Shown in pieces: positions 1 to 7,689 of a DNA stretch of 35,696 nucleotides. Each line of letters begins with the position of its first letter. The stretch's first letter is position 1. The stretch comes from Ignavibacteriota bacterium (GTDB taxonomy: Bacteria; Bacteroidota; Ignavibacteria; UBA10030). The DNA lies in assembly GCA_003142475.1 (NCBI GenBank), contig PLMK01000061.1, positions 4,027 through 39,722 on the forward strand. The letters are read 5' to 3'. Both the position numbers and the translations under genes were made by a program. Under the pieces are notes generated by a model that was given only the letters and a program-made list of their open reading frames with translations, was not told where the DNA came from and did no database searches.

Positions 1-51
1 ATGCAAAATGCACCAACGCTCATCCGGTCAGCTTGAGCCGCTGGTTAGCCC
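1..51 (-). other. Partial attC recombination site of the integron cassette
   Basis: Read on the minus strand, the cassette genes are followed directly by GGCTAAC, a near match to the R'' core box (RYYYAAC), and then by GCGGCTCAAGCTGACCGG. That arm resembles the L'' region of many attC sites. It runs into the left window edge, so the L' and R' halves are not visible. Its position at the end of the cassette, with the integrase on the other side, is what an integron predicts. Moderately sure, because only half of the hairpin can be read. Confidence 0.6.
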
Positions 52-58
52 GCTAAAA

Positions 59-628
59 TTATCCAGCTTGACGAATCCAATCGCGAATATTCATTCCTAT
101 TCTTTCTACATCTTCCTTAGCAAGCATGCCACCATGCATAATTATATTACGCGACATCTCGAGAGTATTGAGAATCGCTTTTGTCCACTCCATATCTGTA
201 AGTATATCCTCAAATACTGCCCACTGAGTAACGATAATCGAAGAGAGATCACCGAAGTCACAATAAATAATTTCTGAACTACCTCTTGTCCCATGCCACT
301 TGAACTTCGCATCTTCTTCCATGCGAGTTTTTACTTTTCTTTGTATTTTATCGGGCACCTGAGTCCACCATGTTTCATGATGAACTTCCATCATAGCCTT
401 TTGGACCAATTGCCGAACAGTGTTCTCGAATGTGTGGATAGCTGTATAGACAATAGACATTCGTTGAGCATCAGCTAATAAATCCGAATCAAGCATATCG
501 AACGAGAGTGCTACGCGAAGCTTAACGGCTTCCTCACCGCCAAAATGACGTCTCCTTTGACGACCAACTTTGTCAAGACTCTCTTCTGTCAAAATCCCTC
601 GATAAACAAAATTATATAAGGTATTCAT
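59..628 (-). CDS. Swt1-like HEPN domain protein, putative RNase toxin or effector
   Basis: This 189-aa protein resembles the Swt1-type HEPN family. Visible hallmarks are a helical N-terminal half with paired tryptophans (W87, W88), a DFGDL segment near residues 124-128, and R160-N161-I-I-M-H165. The last fits the R-[NDH]-x3-H motif that forms the RNA-cleaving site in many HEPN ribonucleases. HEPN proteins commonly act as toxins or antiphage effectors; RNase activity here is inferred from the motif only. The ATG lies 4 bases after the stop of the DUF5343 gene and has an AGGA sequence 7 bases upstream, so the two are probably translationally coupled. The stop codon touches the attC inverted core box, which makes this the last gene of a two-gene integron cassette. 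Confidence 0.75.
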   Translation of the reverse strand: MNTLYNFVYRGILTEESLDKVGRQRRRHFGGEEAVKLRVALSFDMLDSDLLADAQRMSIVYTAIHTFENTVRQLVQKAMMEVHHETWWTQVPDKIQRKVKTRMEEDAKFKWHGTRGSSEIIYCDFGDLSSIIVTQWAVFEDILTDMEWTKAILNTLEMSRNIIMHGGMLAKEDVERIGMNIRDWIRQAG

Positions 629-632
629 ATCA

Positions 633-1280
633 TTATCCTAAATGGTCTCGAAGACTCTTAAAAATCGCATCATAGACAGCTTGATCTCGACTTTCGGGAA
701 GAACAATGTTTATATGATATTGCAAGGAACCTAAGGATACTTTATTTAAAGTTGGTTGAACTTTCCCTTTGATTGCTCCGTCATCGTTTGATTTCGTTTC
801 AGGAGATTGTTGTTCCGTTGAAGAATTATCAGAACTAGCTGCTTGGGTTTGCGTAGAAGTGAAGTCCGCTTCATCGCATAATGCCTTAAAAGTCTTAGCA
901 ATGTTTGTTATAACAGTATCTTTCTTTGCACCCGCATACAAAGTTCGCAATTTATTTTTGGCTTCATCTACTGAGAGTGTATTAGCATCCTTGTTTACAG
1001 CAAACAAATCAGAATAACAATCTTTTATCGCTGCTGCCAAAACAGTTTTCCATTTTGTTTTATCAAGAAGCTCATAGTATCGTGGTTTTGGTACACCATC
1101 TGTATCGACAAAACCTAAATCCTTCATAATTCCGATGAAAAGGCGATCATTAGTGCTTTTAAGATCAACACTCTCAAGAAATTTTGTGGAAAACCTCTCC
1201 GGTGCTTCTGCATTTATAAGGGCTTTAAAATATTCGGGAATAGCACCAGGTTTGATTGTGTAACTGTCGGGTAATGCCAT
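633..1280 (-). CDS. DUF5343 domain protein, first gene of the integron cassette
   Basis: This 215-aa protein of unknown function matches DUF5343 in pattern: a start like A-x-P-E-x-F-S-T-K-F-L-E, then a segment on small-molecule-like 'LGF-D-x-DG-P' residues, then a helical domain to about residue 140. Residues 141-170 are a low-complexity linker rich in S, T, Q and D. A conserved tail follows (INIVLPES...VYDAIFKSL). No catalytic motif is visible. The start is supported by AGGAGG 8 bases before the ATG, only about 40 bases from the cassette boundary, as is usual in integron cassettes. Its tight pairing with the HEPN gene suggests an antitoxin, sensor or partner role, but this is inference from position only. 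Confidence 0.72.
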   Translation of the reverse strand: MALPDSYTIKPGAIPEYFKALINAEAPERFSTKFLESVDLKSTNDRLFIGIMKDLGFVDTDGVPKPRYYELLDKTKWKTVLAAAIKDCYSDLFAVNKDANTLSVDEAKNKLRTLYAGAKKDTVITNIAKTFKALCDEADFTSTQTQAASSDNSSTEQQSPETKSNDDGAIKGKVQPTLNKVSLGSLQYHINIVLPESRDQAVYDAIFKSLRDHLG

Positions 1281-1321
1281 AATAAAATCCTCCTTAATGA
1301 ATATTATTTTAGCGGGCTAAC

Positions 1322-1440
1322 TATGATTAGACTGCATCCCTCAGTCTAACTCTTGCTTTCTGCTGGTTAGACTGCTGAATTCAGCCTAATATGCGTGATT
1401 TGTATTATAGACTGCAAGCTTTGCAGCCCTGTGGAATGGT
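1322..1440 (-). other. Candidate attI region with three TAGACTG hairpins
   Basis: The stretch between the integrase and the first cassette should hold attI. It contains TTAGACTG...CAGTCTAA (1327-1334/1342-1349, 7-base loop). A second unit has TTAGACT next to the 12-base palindrome GCTGAATTCAGC (1374-1385), and a third has ATAGACTG running into CTGCAA-GCT-TTGCAG (1412-1426). The units are spaced about 40 bases apart. On the minus strand GTCTAAC (1372-1366) and GTTAGAC (1350-1344) each match the integrase core-box consensus and face each other. Which one is the true attI crossover cannot be decided from sequence alone. Confidence 0.45.
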
Positions 1441-1516
1441 GCTGTTAGTGATTCTTATATTGCTCGTTTGGTAATCCCCAGTAGCCCAATCCCTTTTTTT
1501 AAATTAACTTTCTCTG

Positions 1517-1522
1517 TATAAT
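1517..1522 (+). promoter_or_regulatory. Possible -10 box of the integrase promoter
   Basis: A perfect TATAAT lies 57 bases before the intI start codon. The expected -35 position is a run of T with no clear TTGACA-like sequence, so the assignment is weak. The rest of 1441-1579 shows no gene. Confidence 0.3.
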
Positions 1523-1579
1523 TACATCAGAGTTTTCGCTAAACTATCAAATGTCTTTATCAATAGCAAGGAAATAATA

Positions 1580-2539
1580 ATGGCAACTGAAAATATTTTG
1601 CTGCATTTGCATAATTGTATTCGCACAAGGCATCTCAGCCTGCGCACTGAAGAAGCATACTGTAATTGGGTAAAACGTTTTATGGCTTTCCATGCATCAA
1701 AAGACCTGCGGGTTTTACGTGAGCGGCACATCGAACAATTTCTTACATCACTTGCAGTGGATGAACAGGTTTCTGCATCGACACAAAATCAAGCCCTCAA
1801 CGCCCTTCTCTTTTTGTACCGCGAAATGTTTCAGGTGAAGATCGGCATATTGCAGGATCTCGTACGCGCAAAACGAACCGCGCGCCTTCCCGTGGTTTTC
1901 TCCCAGGAAGAGATACGAAGTATTTTGCATCAATTATACGGAACGTCAGGACTAATCTGTTCACTTCTCTACGGAAGCGGTATGCGTTTGCTGGAATGTT
2001 TGCAGTTGCGAGTGAAAGATATCGATTTCATGCGAAAGATCATTGTTGTGCGCGAAGGGAAAGGTGAAAAAGACCGTGTAACACCACTGCCGTTAACGCT
2101 TATTCCTTCATTAGAGAGGCAAATTGCAAAAGTAAAAGTTATTCATCAGGAAGATCGGGCTACGGGATACGGTGATGTTTATCTGCCGGACGCAATTCGA
2201 AAAAAGTTTCCGCGCGCAGCAAAAGAATTTATATGGCAATACGTTTTCCCGGCATCTAAGCGTTCGATGGATCCAATCTCAGCGGTGATTCAGAGGCATC
2301 ATCTCGACGAAAGCGCTGTGCAACGAGCTTTTAAAACCGCACTTCAAAAAGCTAACATTGCGAAAGCGGGAACAGTTCATTCTCTTCGACACTCATTTGC
2401 AACACATCTTTTAGAAAGCGGATACGATATCAGAACAGTTCAAGAATTATTGGGACACAAGGATGTAAGAACCACCATGATCTACACGCATGTGTTGAAC
2501 AAGAAAGGACTCGCTGTCCGCAGTCCATTGGATACATAA
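1580..2539 (+). CDS. intI: Integron integrase (IntI-type tyrosine recombinase)
   Basis: This 319-aa enzyme recombines attI and attC sites to insert or excise gene cassettes. The tyrosine-recombinase catalytic residues are visible as R136, H267, R270, H293 and Y302. What separates it from XerC/XerD is the additional IntI patch at about residues 205-245, with [18 protein letters not shown] and RHHLDES, followed by the standard C-terminal RSPLD. The length fits the family (about 310-340 aa). The start is supported by AAGGAA 6 bases before the ATG. It is divergent from the cassette genes, the normal integron layout. The gene appears intact. A decayed second copy of its 3' end lies 270 bases downstream. 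Confidence 0.95.
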   Translation: MATENILLHLHNCIRTRHLSLRTEEAYCNWVKRFMAFHASKDLRVLRERHIEQFLTSLAVDEQVSASTQNQALNALLFLYREMFQVKIGILQDLVRAKRTARLPVVFSQEEIRSILHQLYGTSGLICSLLYGSGMRLLECLQLRVKDIDFMRKIIVVREGKGEKDRVTPLPLTLIPSLERQIAKVKVIHQEDRATGYGDVYLPDAIRKKFPRAAKEFIWQYVFPASKRSMDPISAVIQRHHLDESAVQRAFKTALQKANIAKAGTVHSLRHSFATHLLESGYDIRTVQELLGHKDVRTTMIYTHVLNKKGLAVRSPLDT

Positions 2540-2579
2540 GTCTTTATGTATTCCTTTTTTCTAATATTTTACTCAGCCC

Positions 2580-2754
2580 GCGAAATCGAGAGAAGTGAAC
2601 CGAGACAGAAAGAGGTAATGCTTATTCTTTCTCCGATTCCTATCTCAATCGATAATCCTATCGAATCTGCAATGGTAATTTATTTTTGAGAATACATTTT
2701 CGATTTCGCAAGCGTTTCTTTCTGCCGCTTTCTTTACGCTATAAAGAAAGCGGC
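2580..2754 (+). repeat. Structured repeat downstream of intI, copy 1
   Basis: A 130-base segment is bounded by inverted GCGAAATCGA (2580-2589) and TCGATTTCGC (2700-2709). A strong hairpin follows: GCCGCTTTCTTTA (2724-2736), 5-base loop, TAAAGAAAGCGGC (2742-2754). There is no coding capacity I believe. The hairpin could terminate intI transcription, although the T run is inside the stem rather than after it. A diverged second copy lies at 2947-3123. Confidence 0.6.
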
Positions 2755-2810
2755 AAATAGCCGAAGGCCCGTACCTGAATCTTGCCTCTTGCTGATCGTA
2801 CCGTACCGCC

Positions 2811-2909
2811 CAGGAATTGTTAGGCCATAAAGATGTACGCACGACCATGATCTACACACACGTCTTGAACAAGAAAGGACTCGCCGTCCGAAGCCCGCTG
2901 GATACATAA
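2811..2909 (+). pseudogene. 3' remnant of a second intI gene
   Basis: The 32 codons before the TAA encode exactly the same C-terminal residues as the intact integrase, from [13 protein letters not shown] through the catalytic tyrosine to RSPLDT. The DNA differs at many third positions. Upstream, faint similarity (CGTACCGTA, the R-T-V codons) continues for about 20 bases with a frame disruption and then stops. This is therefore a diverged copy, not a recent duplication, and too short to be functional. Confidence 0.85.
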
Positions 2910-2946
2910 ATCCCGACATTCTGCGTTTTCTATTTTAATTTAGCAT

Positions 2947-3123
2947 GCGAAATCGATTGAAGTTCGCTTAGTCAAAACAAGGTGATGATCAATCTATTCT
3001 CAATCTCTACCTCTAACATAGAGCTATTCATATCCTAAATCCCAGTTTCACCTTAAGAAAATGTAATTCGATTTCGCGGGCATTTCTTTCTGCCGCTTTC
3101 TTTGTGCAGTCAAAGAAAGCAGC
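2947..3123 (+). repeat. Structured repeat, copy 2, downstream of the intI remnant
   Basis: It has the same layout as copy 1: inverted GCGAAATCGA/TCGATTTCGC at 2947-2956 and 3068-3077 (131 bases apart end to end), then a hairpin with arms 3092-3104 and 3111-3123. The loop-closing pair is A-T in copy 1 and G-C in copy 2, so pairing is kept while bases change. One C/A mismatch is present near the base of this stem. Confidence 0.55.
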
Positions 3124-3167
3124 AAACAATCCACCGAAAGAAATAAATACAGAAATACCATTTATCC

Positions 3168-3212
3168 GGGCACGACGGTGTCGTGCCCCTACAAGAGCAA
3201 CCACAGGGGCAC
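3168..3212. repeat. Overlapping GGGCACGAC palindromes
   Basis: GGGCACGAC-GGT-GTCGTGCCC (3168-3188) is a perfect 9-bp hairpin. Its right arm also pairs as GTGCCCCT (3183-3190) with AGGGGCAC (3205-3212), giving two mutually exclusive stems. Such GC-rich palindromes resemble dispersed intergenic palindromic repeats seen in several phyla. The remaining bases up to 3313 show only a faint third copy of the CTTTAC-AAAGAAAGCG sequence (about 3220-3247). Confidence 0.5.
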
Positions 3213-3313
3213 ATGTGTTCCTTTACGCTTGAAAGAAAGCGACGAATATCATCATTATCCGCAATTACCACAATATTTTTCGAGATTGGTCAGTTCAAGA
3301 ATCGACGAATCCT

Positions 3314-5131
3314 CTAGGGAAATATATTCAAGCTAATCCACCATTGAAGACCATCCATCTTAGATCCGTCATATGCATCGTGAAAATTTGGAACAACAAG
3401 CAATCTCACCTGGAATTCTTTTGCCGGTGATGCAGTGATACCGGCAAGAAAGGTGGTCTGGACATCGCTCACTGTTTCGGTTGGAGTTGTATAGCGCTCA
3501 CCATAGTTTTCGTTACGCGTTATTGTTCCATTGTAATTCGATTGATTGTAATGATTAACGGCTAGCGTTATTTCTGTCACCTTCGAAGATATCATAGATC
3601 GATTGAGGCCTAAGAGAATGCTGATAGCATTAGAAGCTTTGATCGTAATGAAAATAGGAATTTGAAAGTTGGTTCTTTCAGTTGTAAATGTCCAATGCAA
3701 ATCTTTGGATTGATCACTTCCATTAATCCATTGGTAATAACCATAATAATTTGATTGGGACATGGAAAGCATACTTGCCAGAACATATTCAGTCGTATTC
3801 ATCTCCATCGTTTGCCAATCGAATTGAAAGCCCAGCGAAAGGTTTGTCCGCTCGTCAATTTGCCATTGCATATTAAAAGAAGCCTTATCAGAAGTAATGA
3901 CCTGCGTTCCGGAACCTGATCGTGTATCCCTCAGGAATGAGTTGTAAATGCTCGTCCGCAGTGTATCCAGATATGTATACGAATAGTTGCTATAGGATGT
4001 ATCCCGGATAGTCGAGCCAAGACCAATATCAATATTCGATTTCATATGCTGAAATAAAAACTTCAGCGTGTGCTGTGAAGTAATCCGCGATGTGAGATCA
4101 ACACCGCAGAGAATCGTGGTACCGTCGTGCTTCCAGTCCTGCTGCGTATACCCGGAACTGAGATACTGACTGCTGTTTGATGATGACGGATAATTATAAT
4201 AGGAAGAATCCGCTCGATGCAGCGATTGCGTTGCAGTTCCCCACAACCCGCTTACAGTGGCACCAAGCGACGTTTTCTCATTCAAGTACACTTCCACTCC
4301 CCCTGTAAATTCCCAGTGATTATAATTTTGAGAACGGGATTCCATATTCGACCAGAGAGAAGTTCCATTGGCCGGATTTGTATATCCAGCCCAGAGATTC
4401 GTTGAACCAATTTCACCGGACCGATCAAAGAGAACTCGGCCTATTTTGATTCCAATGCTTCCGAGAGACGGAATTTCAAATCGGCTAAATGCATCGATCA
4501 AATGACCTTTTTGATGCATATTATCATCCCCGCTGTATCGATCGACAATCGGAAGCGATGACGCTGCTTCTGCCTTATTCCCTGAAAAATCTTCACCCAA
4601 CACCGATCGGTAAATATCCTGAGGAACATCATAATATTTATCATCCTGCAACATAAATTGATACGATGCTCCTAAGACGAATGTCGGCAGCATCTGAGGA
4701 AATGGCAAGCCAAGATATGCACCTGAAAATACAGGTTCTAATACACGTCGTGTATTTAAATAATATGAGGAGTACCGAAGAACTGCAACATCGCTTACAG
4801 TATTTGCATACATAGGCACGGGATAGTATGAAGACTGGTCGGCGATAGTTCGCGCACTTCGGAAATCTGTATAAAGATATCCTTGACGACCGCTATCAAT
4901 CCTGATGAGGGCGGGATTCACCGCTAAATTCTGGAGCGGATCATCCAGCAATCCGGGAGTTGTCGATTTGAAACTTCCTATACCGTAAGGCAAAAGGTTA
5001 TGCGGCACGAAGAAGAAATCGGTTTGCTCAAATCCTTTCTCCAAAACTTGCTCACCCCAATATTGAGCCATGAGAGGAGAATAATTTAGAGCGAGGAAAA
5101 CAATGAGAGCACAACAAATAATAGTTTTCAT
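3314..5131 (-). CDS. Secreted outer-membrane beta-barrel-like protein, unknown function
   Basis: This 605-aa protein begins with a signal peptide (hydrophobic segment at residues 3-20, likely cut after LMA). An N-terminal stretch contains DPLQNLAVNPAL, a pattern seen in Bacteroidota outer-membrane proteins near the periplasmic side. The rest is rich in alternating polar and aromatic residues, tyrosine, serine and threonine, suggesting many transmembrane beta strands. It ends in W-W-I-S-L-N-I-F-P, a barrel-like terminal strand. It follows the TonB-dependent receptor by 59 bases on the same strand, so it is probably the last gene of the fecR operon and may assist that receptor. I do not recognise a named family, and no enzyme motif is visible. 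Confidence 0.6.
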   Translation of the reverse strand: MKTIICCALIVFLALNYSPLMAQYWGEQVLEKGFEQTDFFFVPHNLLPYGIGSFKSTTPGLLDDPLQNLAVNPALIRIDSGRQGYLYTDFRSARTIADQSSYYPVPMYANTVSDVAVLRYSSYYLNTRRVLEPVFSGAYLGLPFPQMLPTFVLGASYQFMLQDDKYYDVPQDIYRSVLGEDFSGNKAEAASSLPIVDRYSGDDNMHQKGHLIDAFSRFEIPSLGSIGIKIGRVLFDRSGEIGSTNLWAGYTNPANGTSLWSNMESRSQNYNHWEFTGGVEVYLNEKTSLGATVSGLWGTATQSLHRADSSYYNYPSSSNSSQYLSSGYTQQDWKHDGTTILCGVDLTSRITSQHTLKFLFQHMKSNIDIGLGSTIRDTSYSNYSYTYLDTLRTSIYNSFLRDTRSGSGTQVITSDKASFNMQWQIDERTNLSLGFQFDWQTMEMNTTEYVLASMLSMSQSNYYGYYQWINGSDQSKDLHWTFTTERTNFQIPIFITIKASNAISILLGLNRSMISSKVTEITLAVNHYNQSNYNGTITRNENYGERYTTPTETVSDVQTTFLAGITASPAKEFQVRLLVVPNFHDAYDGSKMDGLQWWISLNIFP

Positions 5132-5190
5132 TTCAATTATCCCTTTCTCACGTACTTGTTCATTGAGAGCATCCTCTCTGAATGAAATAC

Positions 5191-7689
5191 TTAGAATCTC
5201 ACTACCAGTTCAATTGATGGATATAAAGGGAAGAGTGTAACCTCCCTCAGTGCGACATTCCAGCCTAATCCGGTTGAACGATGAGTGAGATTCCATTGGA
5301 ATGGATCGATTAAACCGTAACTATTCAGCAGACGAAATGTCGCCTCGCAGTGAAAATTGCTTAAAACAAACTGCCGCGTAATATTCAATTCCAATCGTTG
5401 AAAGCCCGGCAACTTGCTGCCATTGATATCTGTGAAACCATCTGAGACTGCATTTGCCACACCCACTTGATTGGTTTTGACTCCATATGCTTGGGCCGGA
5501 ACCGAAGCAGGTTCTGAGGGAAGTGTTTTTCCCGAGGCAGCGACACAAAATGCGCCGAGAGTCCATTGTTCGCCGATTGCATAGGTAGCTGACACCTGCA
5601 ACTCATGCCGGCGATCAAAGGGAGGTACAAATTCCCTGCCCCCATTTATTTCTGCAAATGATTCAAAAGACCATGAGAGATTATAGTTTATCGATCCTGT
5701 TAAATCTCCTAACCGTTTCCTCATGCTCAACATAACTCCATACGTCCTTCCTGTTCCCGAAAGTGACGCTTGTCCCAAGTCGGTCAAATGGAGTGTAGTT
5801 GTATCATATTCAAATTCATGAAGATTATTGGTAATCCGGTAATAGGTCTCAGCGGAAAGAATGTATGCATCATCTTCCAGAATACGCTCAGCTCCTAATG
5901 TCACATGAAATGAAGTGGAGGGTTGCATTTTTTCGGTGGAGGGATACCAGAATATTGCCGGATAGAACAAAAAGACACCACTGCTTCTGTAGGGATGTAA
6001 AAATTGGGTAATCACTGATAAGGATGTGTAAAGGTGTGTCCGATCGTCCATTGTAATCAATAAAGAGAATCTCGGATCAATGGCAGAAAATGATCCTGCA
6101 GCACTTGAAAAACTACTCACTCTGCCGCCAAGTTCGGATAAAACACGCGGTAAAATCTTCCATTGATCCTGAAGGTAGACAGCAATTTCCCAAGAAGAAC
6201 TTTTTTGCAGAGAATACGGGGCGATCTGGTCGGAGAATGTGCTGATTGAGCCATTCACTTTATGATGAACCAACTCGATACCTGCCCGCAGCGTGTGGTC
6301 TTCTGTATAATAATTTTCTGCATGAGCATTTAAATTCCAATCCTCAATTGTATAATCAGATAAGAACCGCAATCCGCCAGGAAATGATGTGCTTGCATTT
6401 TCATGATGCTGAAGATCTAAGTCGTAGCGGCTGTAAACAAGAGCCGCATGCAGAAATAACGATGGAGATGCGATCCCAATCCAACGGAGATCCACCATAC
6501 TGTTCCCCCATGAAAAGTCGTTATATAATCGGCCTGCTCCATCTTCAACGTTATTGCTGTACGTATCTCTTCCAATATAGCTGCTGAGCGAAATCTGGTC
6601 ACTGCTCGACAATCGATGAGTCAACTTGCTTGTGAGTTCTAAAGATCCCGCTTGACTGGGTTTGATTCCATTAGGCGAAAGCAAATTCATTGCTGCATCT
6701 GGATAAGTGCTTCTGCCGGAAACAAGAAAACTTGTTCTTTCAGCTAATGGTCCTTCCAAAGAAATAAGGGCACCTAAAGTACCTACACCGGCTGATCCGG
6801 CGAAACGCTGTCGCGACCCATCTCGCATGGAGAGATCAACAATACCGCCGAGGCGGCCGCCATAAGAAGGAGGAAGTCCGCCGAGAAGTATTTGAACATC
6901 TGTGAGAACTTCGGGACTGAACGTGCTGAAGACACCTCCAAAATGTGCAGGATTGTAAATCCTTCCTCCATCCAGCATATATTGATTTTGATCAGATGGA
7001 ACAGACCGATGATACGTACTATGGGAAAATTCTTCGGCAGCTGCTAAAGCCCGTCGATGCCCTTCAATGGTAACTGCATTCAAAACGATAGCTTTTTGTA
7101 TCATAGAAATATTCAACCGAATTGGTTCTTCGGTCAGACTATCAATTCTCCATTTCCTGACCTCATAACCCATTGCGTGCACAACCAGAATATACCGGCC
7201 CAGAGACACATTGGGCAGGGAATAAAAACCATAAGCATTTGTCGGACACCAACGCGGAATACCTGCAGGTTCCCCATCCTCAACGTTTTGAAGCAGTACG
7301 CTCGCTCCTGCAATCCATTCGCCAGAAAGAGAATCAGTAACAACTCCGGAGATGGTTGAAACGTTATAACTCTTCTGTATTTCTTCACTTCTAAGAATAA
7401 TTTGATTGCCCCGCCGAATCCAATTGAGCGCGGTTCCACGCAGAACAGAACTAAGAGCTTCATCAAATCCGCACTCGCGGCAAGAGGCAGAGATTTCTTT
7501 TCCTTCAACGTCCCCATCGAGATAGACAATGGATTCAGAATACCACTTCATAAGTGAATCCAGTGAAACCCGCAATGGCAAATACTTCCAGTGGAACGAA
7601 GCACGCTCTTGTTTGTTCTGAGCCATGCTGTTCCATGTCACAGAAACAATAGACAGGAGACTAATAAATAATATAACTACCGGCTTCAT
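5191..7689 (-). CDS. TonB-dependent receptor with N-terminal STN signalling domain
   Basis: This 832-aa outer-membrane receptor has a signal peptide (residues 1-23), an STN domain at about 33-100 and a carboxypeptidase-like regulatory fold at about 112-200. A plug (about 220-310) contains YMLDGGRIYNPAHFGG and SYGGRLGGIVDL. The C-terminal beta barrel ends in a strand finishing ...IELVVRF. STN domains pass ligand status to a FecR-type anti-sigma factor, and fecR is the overlapping upstream gene (29-base overlap, reading ATGAAGCCG inside the fecR end). The substrate cannot be read from sequence; FecA-like siderophore use is only one option, since related receptors also take glycans or peptides. 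Confidence 0.85.
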   Translation of the reverse strand: MKPVVILFISLLSIVSVTWNSMAQNKQERASFHWKYLPLRVSLDSLMKWYSESIVYLDGDVEGKEISASCRECGFDEALSSVLRGTALNWIRRGNQIILRSEEIQKSYNVSTISGVVTDSLSGEWIAGASVLLQNVEDGEPAGIPRWCPTNAYGFYSLPNVSLGRYILVVHAMGYEVRKWRIDSLTEEPIRLNISMIQKAIVLNAVTIEGHRRALAAAEEFSHSTYHRSVPSDQNQYMLDGGRIYNPAHFGGVFSTFSPEVLTDVQILLGGLPPSYGGRLGGIVDLSMRDGSRQRFAGSAGVGTLGALISLEGPLAERTSFLVSGRSTYPDAAMNLLSPNGIKPSQAGSLELTSKLTHRLSSSDQISLSSYIGRDTYSNNVEDGAGRLYNDFSWGNSMVDLRWIGIASPSLFLHAALVYSRYDLDLQHHENASTSFPGGLRFLSDYTIEDWNLNAHAENYYTEDHTLRAGIELVHHKVNGSISTFSDQIAPYSLQKSSSWEIAVYLQDQWKILPRVLSELGGRVSSFSSAAGSFSAIDPRFSLLITMDDRTHLYTSLSVITQFLHPYRSSGVFLFYPAIFWYPSTEKMQPSTSFHVTLGAERILEDDAYILSAETYYRITNNLHEFEYDTTTLHLTDLGQASLSGTGRTYGVMLSMRKRLGDLTGSINYNLSWSFESFAEINGGREFVPPFDRRHELQVSATYAIGEQWTLGAFCVAASGKTLPSEPASVPAQAYGVKTNQVGVANAVSDGFTDINGSKLPGFQRLELNITRQFVLSNFHCEATFRLLNSYGLIDPFQWNLTHRSTGLGWNVALREVTLFPLYPSIELVVRF

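Larger units (their letters stand above)
44..1321 (-). mobile_element. Two-gene integron gene cassette (DUF5343 + HEPN)
   Basis: The unit starts at a GTTAGCC core box next to the attI-like region, read on the minus strand from 1321. It contains both coding sequences in the same orientation and ends at the complementary GGCTAAC box of the attC site. The complementarity of the two ends extends over 16 perfectly matching bases (44-59 and 1306-1321), well beyond the seven-base core. Orientation, compactness and the neighbouring integrase all agree with a cassette inserted at the first position of the array. Confidence 0.68.

Noticed and set aside
1514-1530. LexA-like box CTG...CAG over the intI promoter
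   Set aside because: The spacing is 11 rather than the 10 bases of the CTG-N10-CAG consensus, and the inner bases do not match an SOS box well.
7134-7529. 131-codon ORF on the same strand as the TonB receptor
   Set aside because: It is an out-of-frame shadow of the receptor's STN and regulatory domains.
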